Positions 1-7,969 of a stretch of DNA of 64,000 nucleotides are shown here, one piece after another. The notes beneath the pieces were generated by a model. The model searched no databases, was not told the origin of the DNA, and worked only from the letters and a program-made list of their open reading frames with translations. Positions within the stretch are counted from its first letter, which is position 1. Every line of letters begins with the position of its first letter. The stretch spans positions 2,232,001 through 2,296,000 of the forward strand of contig CAVYEM010000001.1 of NCBI GenBank assembly GCA_963767635.1, read 5' to 3'. The stretch comes from CAVYEM01 sp963767635. Lineage in GTDB: Bacteria > Vulcanimicrobiota > Vulcanimicrobiia > Vulcanimicrobiales > Vulcanimicrobiaceae. The position numbers and the translations under genes are program-made.

Positions 1-384
1 GCGTTGCCGCTCGCGACAGGCAAAAGGCTTGCACTCACCACGCCCAGCGCGCACATCGATCCCCGAGTCAGCGCAGGCGCGCAATCCACGCGTTCCGTCA
101 CTGATACGGTGGGAGACATTTTTATTCCCGGCCACTACATCTATCATATTCTTCGCAAAGGCGCGGACGTGACGCTTCGCCCCGGCACCATCATTCGAGC
201 GCGCACCGCGGCAACGATTCACGTCTCGGGCGGAGCAGTCGCAGTGAGCACGCCGCCGCCATTTGCCTCTTCGCTGGATACGCCGCATCCCGGGTTCGTA
301 CCCGAGCCGCTCACGACGCCTCGGGGATTCCACTCCCCGACGCCGAAGCCGTCCCCGACCGTACAGCCGACCAAAACGCCATAA
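1..384 (+). CDS. C-terminal part of an unknown exported or surface protein (5' truncated)
   Basis: The frame is open from base 1 and stops with TAA at 382-384, so the start lies outside the window; the TTG at base 4 is only the first possible start codon. About 127 residues remain. They hold a compact segment with GDIFIPGHYIYHIL and DVTLRPGTIIRARTA, followed by a proline- and threonine-rich tail ending PTPKPSPTVQPTKTP. Such low-complexity tails are common in exported proteins of this genome (compare the lipoprotein at 31123-32235). I do not recognise the family, and no function is assigned. The downstream gene begins 47 bases later and may belong to the same unit. Confidence 0.55.
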   Translation, partial: ALPLATGKRLALTTPSAHIDPRVSAGAQSTRSVTDTVGDIFIPGHYIYHILRKGADVTLRPGTIIRARTAATIHVSGGAVAVSTPPPFASSLDTPHPGFVPEPLTTPRGFHSPTPKPSPTVQPTKTP

Positions 385-431
385 CGGGGCCTGGCCTTCG
401 GCCCATACACACATCCATACGGAGTATTTTT

Positions 432-1133
432 ATGAAACGTGCGTTTTTCGCGATGATGCTTGCATCAGTCAGCATGCTCACTCTGCCGGTCGGTGGTGCG
501 CGAGCGGCCGGCATGGCGACCGCCAAGGTGCCGGACAAACCGCTCGCCGCAGAAATGCCGTTCGTGCAGCAAGTCACTGCCGATCTCAACGCCCGTTTCC
601 CCACGCCAAGCGCGGCCGAGAAGGGCGGCTATTTCCGGTACAACAACGAAGACGACACCGGCGCGATCAGCTACGCGAACCTGCAGTGGAATAGTGCGAC
701 GGATCCGGCGCATCCGCAGCCCAGCCAGTTGTGGTACGACGTGAAGGGCCATCTGTTGGGCGCGGACTTTTCCGTTCCGCTCGCCGATGAAGCAACTACG
801 CCGCGTCTATGGGGTTTGAACGCGCAGCGTTGGTTCAAGTTCGGGCACCCTCACGTGCACTACGTGCTGAAAAACGCCGACGGCAGTTTGAGCTACGGCC
901 ACGCGGTGAGCGGCAAAGCTTTTGCGGCGGCAGGCGGCAATCTGCAAGATCCGCAAGCCGCGACTTTGGTGAAGATGGACAAGGCCAAAAGCGCCGCGGA
1001 GATTGACAAAGTGTTCACGTTCCCCGCGCAATGGGACGTCGAGGTGTGGCTGACTCCGAACCCGCTGGGAGCATTCGCCGAAAAGAACCCGCTGGTGCAC
1101 CCGAGTAAGGCCGCGGCCAAGGCGGAGGAATAG
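432..1133 (+). CDS. Secreted protein of unknown function
   Basis: This 233-residue protein begins with a clear Sec signal peptide: a basic start (MKRAFF), a hydrophobic core and an A-R-A-A cleavage site near residue 26. A GGAG ribosome binding site lies about 8 bases before the ATG. The mature part is soluble, rich in aromatic residues and histidine (for example KFGHPHVHYVLKN near residue 140), with an alanine- and lysine-rich tail. I do not recognise a domain. It is probably periplasmic or extracellular. The short gap to the partial gene upstream suggests co-transcription; the two hairpin repeats downstream (1163-1335) may end the transcript. Confidence 0.75.
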   Translation: MKRAFFAMMLASVSMLTLPVGGARAAGMATAKVPDKPLAAEMPFVQQVTADLNARFPTPSAAEKGGYFRYNNEDDTGAISYANLQWNSATDPAHPQPSQLWYDVKGHLLGADFSVPLADEATTPRLWGLNAQRWFKFGHPHVHYVLKNADGSLSYGHAVSGKAFAAAGGNLQDPQAATLVKMDKAKSAAEIDKVFTFPAQWDVEVWLTPNPLGAFAEKNPLVHPSKAAAKAEE

Positions 1134-1162
1134 CGCGGACACGCCTAATCACCGCTGAACCT

Positions 1163-1220
1163 GCATGAGGGCCGAAGGCCGGAAGCCCCGTCGGCTCTGC
1201 CGACGGGGGGCGTGGAGCGC
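1163..1220. repeat. Dispersed repeat with GC-rich hairpin, copy 1
   Basis: A 58-base unit that recurs at 1278-1335 with only a few changes. It contains a strong stem, CCCCGTCGG at 1186-1194 pairing with CCGACGGGG at 1200-1208 around a 5-base loop, and a second small palindrome GGCCGAAGGCC. It lies between two convergent genes, so it may serve as a terminator, but there is no clear T tract. REP-like element is the best label. Confidence 0.6.
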
Positions 1221-1277
1221 ACTTCGGCGTTGCTCAGGACAAGCTACGCGCGGATACTTCTATTCAAGCCAGAGTTT

Positions 1278-1335
1278 GCATGAGGGCCGAAGGCCGGGGG
1301 CCCCGTCGGCTCTGCCGACGGGGGGCGTGGAGCGC
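1278..1335. repeat. Dispersed repeat with GC-rich hairpin, copy 2
   Basis: Near-identical second copy of the unit at 1163-1220, in the same orientation and separated from it by 57 bases. It keeps the same stem (CCCCGTCGG / CCGACGGGG). The spacer between copies also starts and ends with similar words (GCGCGGATAC, TATTCAA), so the whole segment is probably a tandem duplication of about 115 bases. Confidence 0.6.
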
Positions 1336-1350
1336 GGAGCGCGGATACGC

Positions 1351-1998
1351 CTATTTCAACGAAGAGCAGTGCTTTGAAACAAGGTCGATCGCCGCGTCGG
1401 CGGCGGCATTCTCGGACCGATCGATGACGTCGCGCTGGCCGTCGAATCGTAGGTAACTCTTGACATCTCTCATATCCTGGGGCATCGATTGTTCGGCGAG
1501 CTCTCCCTGCATCACGTCTAAATCCGCAGGGGGCTGATAACTCATCATGGTTTGCACGATGCCGGCCACGTCCGTCGCGAGCTGGTACTGCTTGTTGTAG
1601 GCCAGCTGCAGTTTCTCAGCCACCTGGTGAAGCTGCGCTGCCTCCTGAGGATCCTGCGTCAACTTTTCGCCGTCGCGCAAACCGTTAATCTGCGATTGAA
1701 TCTCCGGCAAACTCGAGCGAATCGCGCCTATCGACTTCATGAGATGGACGCGCACGCCGGAATACCGGATCTGATAGTCGGCATGATGAAACACGTCGTT
1801 GAGATCGACGAGCTGCGTATCAACGCGATCGAAATCGCGATCGTTGGCCAGCATCGGAACGACTGCAGCGTTGAAATGCCGGCCGATGGCGCTGCAGAAC
1901 GGCGTGGTACGTACGGTGACGATCGTCTTGAGCTGGCTTGCCGGCGCGGCCGCGAGCAGCAGATAGGAGAAAAGCGCGCAGCATGCGCGCCGCCTCAC
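1351..1998 (-). CDS. Secreted helical protein of unknown function, coupled to rpoD
   Basis: A 215-residue protein with an N-terminal signal peptide (MRRRACCALFSYLLLAAAPAS). The rest is rich in Gln, Asp, Leu and Ala and looks mostly alpha-helical, with DPQEAAQLHQVAEKLQLAYN near residue 120. Two cysteines remain in the mature chain (FCSAIG and SKHCSSLK) and could form a disulphide. Its ATG overlaps the rpoD stop codon (ATGA), so it is the last gene of the dnaG-rpoD transcript and is probably translated by re-initiation. No known domain is recognised. Confidence 0.7.
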   Translation of the reverse strand: MRRRACCALFSYLLLAAAPASQLKTIVTVRTTPFCSAIGRHFNAAVVPMLANDRDFDRVDTQLVDLNDVFHHADYQIRYSGVRVHLMKSIGAIRSSLPEIQSQINGLRDGEKLTQDPQEAAQLHQVAEKLQLAYNKQYQLATDVAGIVQTMMSYQPPADLDVMQGELAEQSMPQDMRDVKSYLRFDGQRDVIDRSENAAADAAIDLVSKHCSSLK

Positions 1999-3185
1999 TC
2001 GTTGCTCCAGTAGTCTTTAAGCGCTTTTCCGCGCGAGGGATGGCGCAACTTGCGCAGCGCTTTGGCTTCGATCTGACGAATGCGCTCCCGGGTAACGCCG
2101 AATTCTTGCCCGACTTCCTCGAGCGTGCGCTGGTGGCCGTCCTCTAAACCGAACCGCAGCACCAGTACTTTTCGCTCGCGCTCAGTGAGGTTTTGAAGCA
2201 CGTCCTGCATCTTTTCTTTGAGCAGCATTACGGAGGCTGCTTCGGCCGGCGCGACTGCCTCTTGGTCTTCGATGAAATCTCCCAGATGCGAATCTTCTTC
2301 TTCGCCAATGGGCGTCTCCAGCGAGATCGGCTCCTGGCTGATCTTGATGACCTCACGAACCTTTTCGGGAGTTAGACCCATCTCAGCCGCAATTTCTTCA
2401 ACGGACGGATCGCGACCCAGTTCCTGCAGCAACTGCCGCGAGATTTTGATGAGCCGGTTGATCGTCTCGACCATGTGCACCGGAATGCGAATGGTGCGCG
2501 CCTGATCCGCCAGCGCGCGAGTGATGGCCTGACGTATCCACCACGTGGCGTACGTGGAAAACTTATAGCCTTTGCGATAATCGAACTTTTCGACGGCGCG
2601 GATCAGGCCGAGATTTCCTTCCTGGATCAGGTCCAGGAAGAGCATGCCGCGGCCGACGTATTTCTTCGCGATCGAAACGACGAGCCGAAGGTTGGCCTCC
2701 GTCAACTGACGTTTGGCTTCCTCGCCTTGACCGACCACGACGTGATTTGCCGATCCGTTGGCCGTCAGCTGCTCGTTTTCGCCCGCTTCGATCTTCATGG
2801 CCAAATTTTTCTCATCATCCATGGAGAGGAGCGGAACGCGGCCGATCTCTTTGAGATACATTCGGACCGGATCGTCCAGCGCGAGACCAGCCGATATTTG
2901 TTCGGGCTGTTCCTCGGCGTCGGGCTTTTCGTCCTCGGCTTCTTCGATGACCTCAAGCGACGCCGCGTTCAGTTCGGTCATGAGATCGTCAAAAACCTCA
3001 GCCTCGTTCAGGTCGTCTCGCGTTTCGGCAAGACGTCCGACTTCGACGTTGATCTCCTCCAACGTGATGGAACCGCGCTTCTTAGCGCGCTCTAAAATCC
3101 TCTTTTTGAGCTCTTCTACCGACGTTGGCGCCGCTTCGGCCGTGGCGAGAGCGCCGTTGGTCGACGCCGTTTTCTTGCGTGGCAT
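1995..3185 (-). CDS. rpoD: Primary RNA polymerase sigma factor (sigma-70 type)
   Basis: Directs RNA polymerase to housekeeping promoters. The 396-residue chain has an acidic region-1.1-like N-terminus, then region 1.2 (DPVRMYLKEIGRVPLL), region 2 with FLDLIQEGNLGLIRAVEKFD and KFSTYATWWIRQAI (core binding, -10 melting), region 3, and region 4.2 with VTRERIRQIEAKALRKLRHP (-35 reading). I chose the ATG at 3185 because an AAGGGGGTG ribosome binding site sits just before it; a longer reading to 3245 adds 20 unconserved residues. It lies 72 bases downstream of dnaG, the classical macromolecular-synthesis pairing. Confidence 0.97.
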   Translation of the reverse strand: MPRKKTASTNGALATAEAAPTSVEELKKRILERAKKRGSITLEEINVEVGRLAETRDDLNEAEVFDDLMTELNAASLEVIEEAEDEKPDAEEQPEQISAGLALDDPVRMYLKEIGRVPLLSMDDEKNLAMKIEAGENEQLTANGSANHVVVGQGEEAKRQLTEANLRLVVSIAKKYVGRGMLFLDLIQEGNLGLIRAVEKFDYRKGYKFSTYATWWIRQAITRALADQARTIRIPVHMVETINRLIKISRQLLQELGRDPSVEEIAAEMGLTPEKVREVIKISQEPISLETPIGEEEDSHLGDFIEDQEAVAPAEAASVMLLKEKMQDVLQNLTERERKVLVLRFGLEDGHQRTLEEVGQEFGVTRERIRQIEAKALRKLRHPSRGKALKDYWSNE

Positions 3186-3257
3186 TCTGTGTGATTCACC
3201 CCCTTTCGCGCCCCCTACGTTTCGGGACCCTTCCGGCAATCTCATGGCTTGGCGCGG

Positions 3258-5048
3258 TCATCGCTTCAACTTGGCAACGAGCGCGTCGTATTCGCCGCGC
3301 AGATCGCTGCTGACGTGTTCCCCGGCCGTGACCAAATCGTCGATTCGCCGGGACAACTCCTGATAACGCCTTTTCTCGTCGTCGAGTTGCAGCCGCTCGA
3401 CCACTCGCTCCAAATGCGCCCGGCGCTGGGTGGAGTCCTCGTAGCGAACGATGGAACTGCGGTCCGCTTGCCCCAGCGACGTCAATGCTTCCATCAGCTG
3501 GTCGTCTTCGGCAAAAAGTTCGAACACGTCCGCGGTCCGTACGATCCGCTCCGCGTGTTCCAGCAGACGCGCGTAGACGCGGGCGTGCGCATCGCCGCGA
3601 AAGCGCGCGAGTGGAATGCGCTCCGAGAACTCGCGCACCAGCGTGGGTTCCTCTACCATGATGGCGAGCGCTTCCCGTTCAAACGACGTCGGCTGCAAAT
3701 TCGTGGGACGATGCCGCGTCTGAGGGGCCGCCCCAATCGAACGCGGCGCAAAATTTCCCGGAGCGGCCAGGAACCGGCTGTTCCGGAGGTCGTTCTCGTT
3801 GACCTTGAGTCGCTTGGCAATCCAAACACGCCAGCGATCCCATTCCATTTGCGGAGTCATCCGGCGAATCAACGCCTCCGCGTGCTTGGCAATGTCGGCC
3901 GGCGAATCGAAGCCGCGCGCAAGCCGCTCGGCTTCGCGTTCCAGACGGTACTCGATGGCGGGCTGCGCTGCGGCGATGAGGTCCGAAAACGCATTCGCGC
4001 CGCGTTCGCGCACGAACGTATCGGGATCCGTTCCGGATGGCAACTGCACGATGCGCACGGCCGAACCCGCATGCTCGATCACTTGCGTCGCGATCTCGAT
4101 CGCCTTGGCGGCAGCCGCATTTCCGGCGGTGTCGCCGTCGAAGCACAAGAAAATCCCATCCGCGTACTTGCGCAGTTCTTTGGCTTGTTCTTCGGTAAAT
4201 GCTGTGCCGAGCGAGGCGACCGCGTTCTCGAATCCGGCTTGGTGCAGCGCGATGCAGTCCAGATATCCTTCGACCACGATCAGGGCGCGTTCTTGTGCGG
4301 CCGCCCGCCGCGCGATGTTGAGTGCGAACACATGCCGGCCTTTGACGTAGACCGGCGTCGTGGACGTATTGAGGTATTTCGGTTCGGCCTCCCCCAATGC
4401 GCGTCCGCCGAATGCAATGACTTCCCCAGTCGTAGAGTACGTCGGCACCATGAGGCGGCCTCGATAGAAATCGTAGAATCCACGCTCGCCGCGTTTGAGC
4501 AGGCCGCCCTTGAGTGCAATTTCGGGATCGACCTCGTTGCGGCGAAGCTCCGCGGTCAGCGCATTCCAGTCGTCCGGCGCATATCCCAAGTGAAATTTTT
4601 CGATCGTCGCCGGCAAAATGCCCCGCCCTTCGCAATACGTTCGCGCGGGCAAGCCGGCGGCCTCGCGAAGCATCCGTTCGAAGAACGCCGCGGCGACCTG
4701 ATTTGCATGATAGATTGCTTCGCGCTCGCTGCGCACGCGCGTAACCTGCGGATTCTCAGGTTCCAGCTCGACGCCGGCACGCTGCGCGAGCACGCGAATC
4801 GCGTCCGGAAACGTCAGATTGTCGAGTTTGGAAAGGAACGCGATGATGTCGCCGCCGGCGCCGCATCCAAAGCACTTGAAGAACCCCTTGTCGGGATGCA
4901 CGTGAAAGGACGGCGTCTTTTCACTGTGAAACGGGCATAGCCCGACTAAGTCGTTACCGCGCTTGCGCAGCGGCACGTAGGAGCCGATAAAGTTCGCGAT
5001 ATCGATGCGAGCGTGAATCTCGCGGATGGCACCCTGATCGAATCTCAT
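3258..5048 (-). CDS. dnaG: DNA primase
   Basis: Makes RNA primers for replication. Of 596 residues, the first 100 carry the CHC2 zinc-binding domain (LCPFHSEKTPSF and FFKCFGCGAGGD). The Toprim catalytic core follows, with EGYLDCIALHQAGF and the acidic FLCFDGDTAGNAAA motif. The C-terminal third is the helicase-interaction region and is weakly conserved. The start at 5048 (MRFDQGAIREIHARID) fits the family's N-terminus; the frame stays open to 5123 but that extension would overlap the control region of the divergent gene at 5126. It precedes rpoD in the same direction. Confidence 0.96.
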   Translation of the reverse strand: MRFDQGAIREIHARIDIANFIGSYVPLRKRGNDLVGLCPFHSEKTPSFHVHPDKGFFKCFGCGAGGDIIAFLSKLDNLTFPDAIRVLAQRAGVELEPENPQVTRVRSEREAIYHANQVAAAFFERMLREAAGLPARTYCEGRGILPATIEKFHLGYAPDDWNALTAELRRNEVDPEIALKGGLLKRGERGFYDFYRGRLMVPTYSTTGEVIAFGGRALGEAEPKYLNTSTTPVYVKGRHVFALNIARRAAAQERALIVVEGYLDCIALHQAGFENAVASLGTAFTEEQAKELRKYADGIFLCFDGDTAGNAAAAKAIEIATQVIEHAGSAVRIVQLPSGTDPDTFVRERGANAFSDLIAAAQPAIEYRLEREAERLARGFDSPADIAKHAEALIRRMTPQMEWDRWRVWIAKRLKVNENDLRNSRFLAAPGNFAPRSIGAAPQTRHRPTNLQPTSFEREALAIMVEEPTLVREFSERIPLARFRGDAHARVYARLLEHAERIVRTADVFELFAEDDQLMEALTSLGQADRSSIVRYEDSTQRRAHLERVVERLQLDDEKRRYQELSRRIDDLVTAGEHVSSDLRGEYDALVAKLKR

Positions 5049-5125
5049 TGCGTCGTGGATTTGTTCGACATGCGGCGGACCGTTTCCCGACGGAGTCCTC
5101 GAGGGCGCGACCGAAGGGAGCATGA

Positions 5126-6343
5126 ATGAAGCGGATTTACGACCCGGTGCACCACTTCATCGAGCTCTCAACGGCAGAGGCGCGGCTGCTCGACTGCGCG
5201 GTGATGCAGCGCCTGCGGCGATTGCGCCAGCTCGGTCTTGCGTATCTGGCGTTCCCTTCCGCGGAACACTCTCGTTTTACGCACGCCTTAGGCGCGCTCG
5301 CAATGGGCACGCGCGCGTTCGACGCACTGCTGCGGCACGGGAGCGAGTTCTTTCAGAACCAGGACGATGCCGCCTACCAACGCCGCCTGGTACGCGCCGC
5401 GCTCATCCTGCATGACGTCGGGCACGGGCCGTTCAGCCACGCCTGCGAAGCGGTGCTGGGCGTGCGCCACGAAGATCGCACGCGCGCGATTCTCGATCTT
5501 CCCGAACTGCAGGTGCAACTCGCCCACCTTCGGGTCGAGCCGCAGCACGTCCACGACCTGATTCTAGGATGTCAGCCGGCGGCGTACCCCGTGCTCTGCG
5601 AACTCGTCAGCGGGCCGAATTTGGATGCGGATCGCATGGATTACCTGCTCCGGGATTCGTACTTTACCGGCGTCTCGGGCGGCCGTTACGATGCCGATCA
5701 GCTCGTGGAATCGCTGCGCATCTTTGAACTCGACAACCGTCCGCATATGGGCATCGACCGGCGTGGCGTCGTGGCGCTGGAATCGTTTGTACTGGCACGC
5801 TACATGATGTTTGCTTCCGTGTATTTCCATCACACGACGCGGATGTTCGAACGGATTCTGCAGCAAGCGCTGCGCGAGATTTGGCCCGATCCCCGTGCGC
5901 TCGATCCCATTGCAGAGTTTCTGCAATGGGACGATTTTCGCGTGCTCGATCGATTGCGCGGGGCTTCTTCACAAGCTTCCCGCGCGCTGCGCGAGCGGCT
6001 GCGCCTCTACGCGGTTGTGGCGGAGTTCAATGCCGAGCGCGACCTGGGAGCCTACGAGCAGTGTGAGAGCGTCCTCCGCGAGCGCTATGGCGAGCACGCC
6101 GTGTGGAGCGACGAACAGTCGCAGCTCATGCACCGGCTGCCCATGCAAGCCGACGGGAATAGCGGCACGGTCTGGGTGGGGACGTCGTCCGGATCGATCG
6201 TCGACGCGCGCGAGGCGTCCGATCTCATCGCGAAACTTTCCGGCAAAGCGTATTGGCGCAAGCTCTTCGTCGAACGCGATCGCGTCAACGTGGAGGACGC
6301 GCGCCGCATTTGCCGCGAGATCGCGCGGCCGATTTCGGCATGA
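5126..6343 (+). CDS. HD-domain phosphohydrolase (dNTPase/SAMHD1-like family)
   Basis: A 405-residue metal-dependent phosphohydrolase of the family that includes dGTPases and SAMHD1-like proteins. Visible metal ligands are the early His in EHSRFTHALG, the HD pair in ILHDVGHGPFSHACE near residue 97, and the late Asp in LDADRMDYLLRDSY. Family members split deoxynucleoside triphosphates; the substrate here is not known. A GGGAG ribosome binding site precedes the ATG. The gene diverges from dnaG, with starts less than 80 bases apart, and its 3' end almost touches the convergent aminotransferase gene. Confidence 0.85.
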   Translation: MKRIYDPVHHFIELSTAEARLLDCAVMQRLRRLRQLGLAYLAFPSAEHSRFTHALGALAMGTRAFDALLRHGSEFFQNQDDAAYQRRLVRAALILHDVGHGPFSHACEAVLGVRHEDRTRAILDLPELQVQLAHLRVEPQHVHDLILGCQPAAYPVLCELVSGPNLDADRMDYLLRDSYFTGVSGGRYDADQLVESLRIFELDNRPHMGIDRRGVVALESFVLARYMMFASVYFHHTTRMFERILQQALREIWPDPRALDPIAEFLQWDDFRVLDRLRGASSQASRALRERLRLYAVVAEFNAERDLGAYEQCESVLRERYGEHAVWSDEQSQLMHRLPMQADGNSGTVWVGTSSGSIVDAREASDLIAKLSGKAYWRKLFVERDRVNVEDARRICREIARPISA

Positions 6344-6345
6344 TC

Positions 6346-7485
6346 CTAGGGAACCGCCGAGCTACCATCCAGAAATGCTTCGAAGGCGGCCAGCGCCTCG
6401 TCCATACCGAAGCGGCCGTAGCCGATCCGAAAGCGATCCTGCGGAACGGGGAGCAAATCGCTGCAATACATCGATCCGGGCAGCAGCAACACGCCGGCGT
6501 CCCGCACCAGACGCGCACAAAACGATTCAACGCCCTCTTCCCCCAGATACCGCGGAAATGCGACGCAGCCGCCGTCAGGCTCATACCAATCGAATCGCTG
6601 CGCATGCCGGCCGAAAAACTCCGCCAACGTCGTCAAATTGCCCGCGGTGATCGCGCGGTTGCGAGCCAAAATTCGGCCGCCCGCCGTCAGCGCGATGGTC
6701 GCCAGCACCTCGCTCGGGGCGGCGTTGCAGATCGACAGGTACTCCTTCATCGCCTGCATGCGATCGAGCACGCCGCGATCCCGGCAAGCGATCCAGCCCA
6801 CGCGAAGACCGGGGAGGCCGTATGCTTTTGAAACGACATTGAGCGAGAGCGCGCGATCGTACCGGTCCGCCGCTTGCGCAAGCCGCTTTGCATCGTCGCG
6901 TTCGATGCCGCGATACACTTCGTCGCTGAAGAGATAGATGCCGCGCGCCTCGCACAGCGCTATCACCGCTTCAAAGGTCTGGGGGCTGACGATCTTTCCG
7001 GTCGGATTATTCGGAAAATTGACTGCAACGAGCTTCGTGTTGCGGCGCAAGGCGTTGCGGAGTTGCTCGACATCGAGATCCCACTCGTTTTCCGGCTGCA
7101 ACCGCACGCCGGAAACCTCACAGATGGACCGTGGAACGCTTTCCATCGATTGATAGTTTGGAACGAGGACGACGGCATGATCGCCGCGTTCCAGCAACGC
7201 GTGCATCGCGCAATAGAGGCCCTCTTCCGCACCGGCGAAGCAGAGAATGTCTTCGGGCATTATGCGCTCGTAGGTTCGCGCGATCGCTGTACGTAACTGC
7301 GGCGTGCCTTCTGTCGGAATGTAGCCCAAATGCAGCTGCTCCCACCGCTCGCGGTCCGGCGCATCCGCCAAGGCCAGCAATTCGGAAAGGGCCAACGTCT
7401 GAGCGTCAGATGCGGCCAAATGATGGCGCGCCTGGAACTCCCAAATGCCGAAGTAGCGTTCCAGCCGAAATTCCGGCAGCAGCAT
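6346..7485 (-). CDS. PLP-dependent class I/II aminotransferase
   Basis: A fold-type I aminotransferase of about 379 residues. The PLP-site signatures are visible: FPNNPTGK (Asn pairing the PLP ring), FSDEVYRGI (Asp on the pyridine nitrogen) and the Schiff-base lysine in NVVSKAYGLPGLRVGW, with a closing arginine in RFRIGYG. The amino donor and acceptor cannot be told from sequence. I start at the ATG at 7485 (MLLPEFRLERYFG); the frame runs to 7503, but that start would sit inside the hairpin at 7500-7530. The gene may be read from a promoter beyond that hairpin or through it. Confidence 0.85.
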   Translation of the reverse strand: MLLPEFRLERYFGIWEFQARHHLAASDAQTLALSELLALADAPDRERWEQLHLGYIPTEGTPQLRTAIARTYERIMPEDILCFAGAEEGLYCAMHALLERGDHAVVLVPNYQSMESVPRSICEVSGVRLQPENEWDLDVEQLRNALRRNTKLVAVNFPNNPTGKIVSPQTFEAVIALCEARGIYLFSDEVYRGIERDDAKRLAQAADRYDRALSLNVVSKAYGLPGLRVGWIACRDRGVLDRMQAMKEYLSICNAAPSEVLATIALTAGGRILARNRAITAGNLTTLAEFFGRHAQRFDWYEPDGGCVAFPRYLGEEGVESFCARLVRDAGVLLLPGSMYCSDLLPVPQDRFRIGYGRFGMDEALAAFEAFLDGSSAVP

Positions 7486-7499
7486 GTCCAAAACATACA

Positions 7500-7530
7500 G
7501 CAAGCGCCGGGAGAAATCCCCGGCGCTTGC
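7500..7530 (-). terminator. Hairpin between the small periplasmic gene and the aminotransferase gene
   Basis: A perfect 12-base inverted repeat: GCAAGCGCCGGG at 7500-7511 and CCCGGCGCTTGC at 7519-7530, with a 7-base loop. It follows the stop of the minus-strand gene at 7552 by about 20 bases, so it fits a terminator for that gene. The U tract is poor (TGTATGTTTTGG). Since it reaches the first possible start of the aminotransferase gene, it could also limit read-through into it. Confidence 0.6.
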
Positions 7531-7551
7531 ACATTTGTTGCGGGAGAGAGG

Positions 7552-7848
7552 CTAGTGTCCGTGCCCTGCATCGTAGTCGATGGCCGCCTGCAGCTCCCCG
7601 CGAGCGCGTTGCATTTCGGCGATGGCCGCAACGCGATGTCCGCCGTAGTCTCGCTGGTCGCGCTGCAGCTGATCGATGAGCCCTTCCAAGCGGGATTTTA
7701 CGCGTATGATGCTGCGCGCGCTTCCGTATTCACCACGCAGCGCGGGGGCATTTTGCGCCTGTGCGCTCGCCGTGAAAGCCGCCCCCGCGCCGAACATGGA
7801 CAACGATAGAATCAGCGCAGTGACGGCGATTTTCCAATTCTTGATCAT
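7552..7848 (-). CDS. Small periplasmic helical protein
   Basis: A 98-residue exported protein with a signal peptide (MIKNWKIAVTALILSLSMFG, cleaved about ASA-QA). The mature part is a short helical chain ending RDYGGHRVAAIAEMQRARGE then a His-rich tail (DAGHGH). The D-x-GGHR-x-A-x-x pattern is shared with small exported proteins of unknown function in many proteobacteria; this is from memory of such sequences. AAAGGAG precedes the ATG at ideal distance. Monocistronic: hairpins lie on both sides. Confidence 0.75.
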   Translation of the reverse strand: MIKNWKIAVTALILSLSMFGAGAAFTASAQAQNAPALRGEYGSARSIIRVKSRLEGLIDQLQRDQRDYGGHRVAAIAEMQRARGELQAAIDYDAGHGH

Positions 7849-7910
7849 CTGAAGCTCCTTTGGCTGAAGATGCGAGTAAGCAAGTTCTGCAGGAGCAACG
7901 CCGTACGCGC

Positions 7911-7939
7911 AAAACGCGGTTCCAACAAAGCCGCGTTTT
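7911..7939 (-). terminator. Terminator hairpin after pyruvate phosphate dikinase
   Basis: AAAACGCGG at 7911-7919 pairs with CCGCGTTTT at 7931-7939 around an 11-base loop, about 30 bases beyond the ppdK stop. A and T runs flank both sides of the stem, so it could act in both directions. Confidence 0.65.
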
Positions 7940-7969
7940 TAATTGCAGGTTAACGGAGTCTGAAGAAGT

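Noticed and set aside
3249..4940. Long plus-strand frame of 563 codons opposite dnaG
   Set aside because: It is antisense to a clear DnaG; its residues reflect the GC-rich complement and show no domain.
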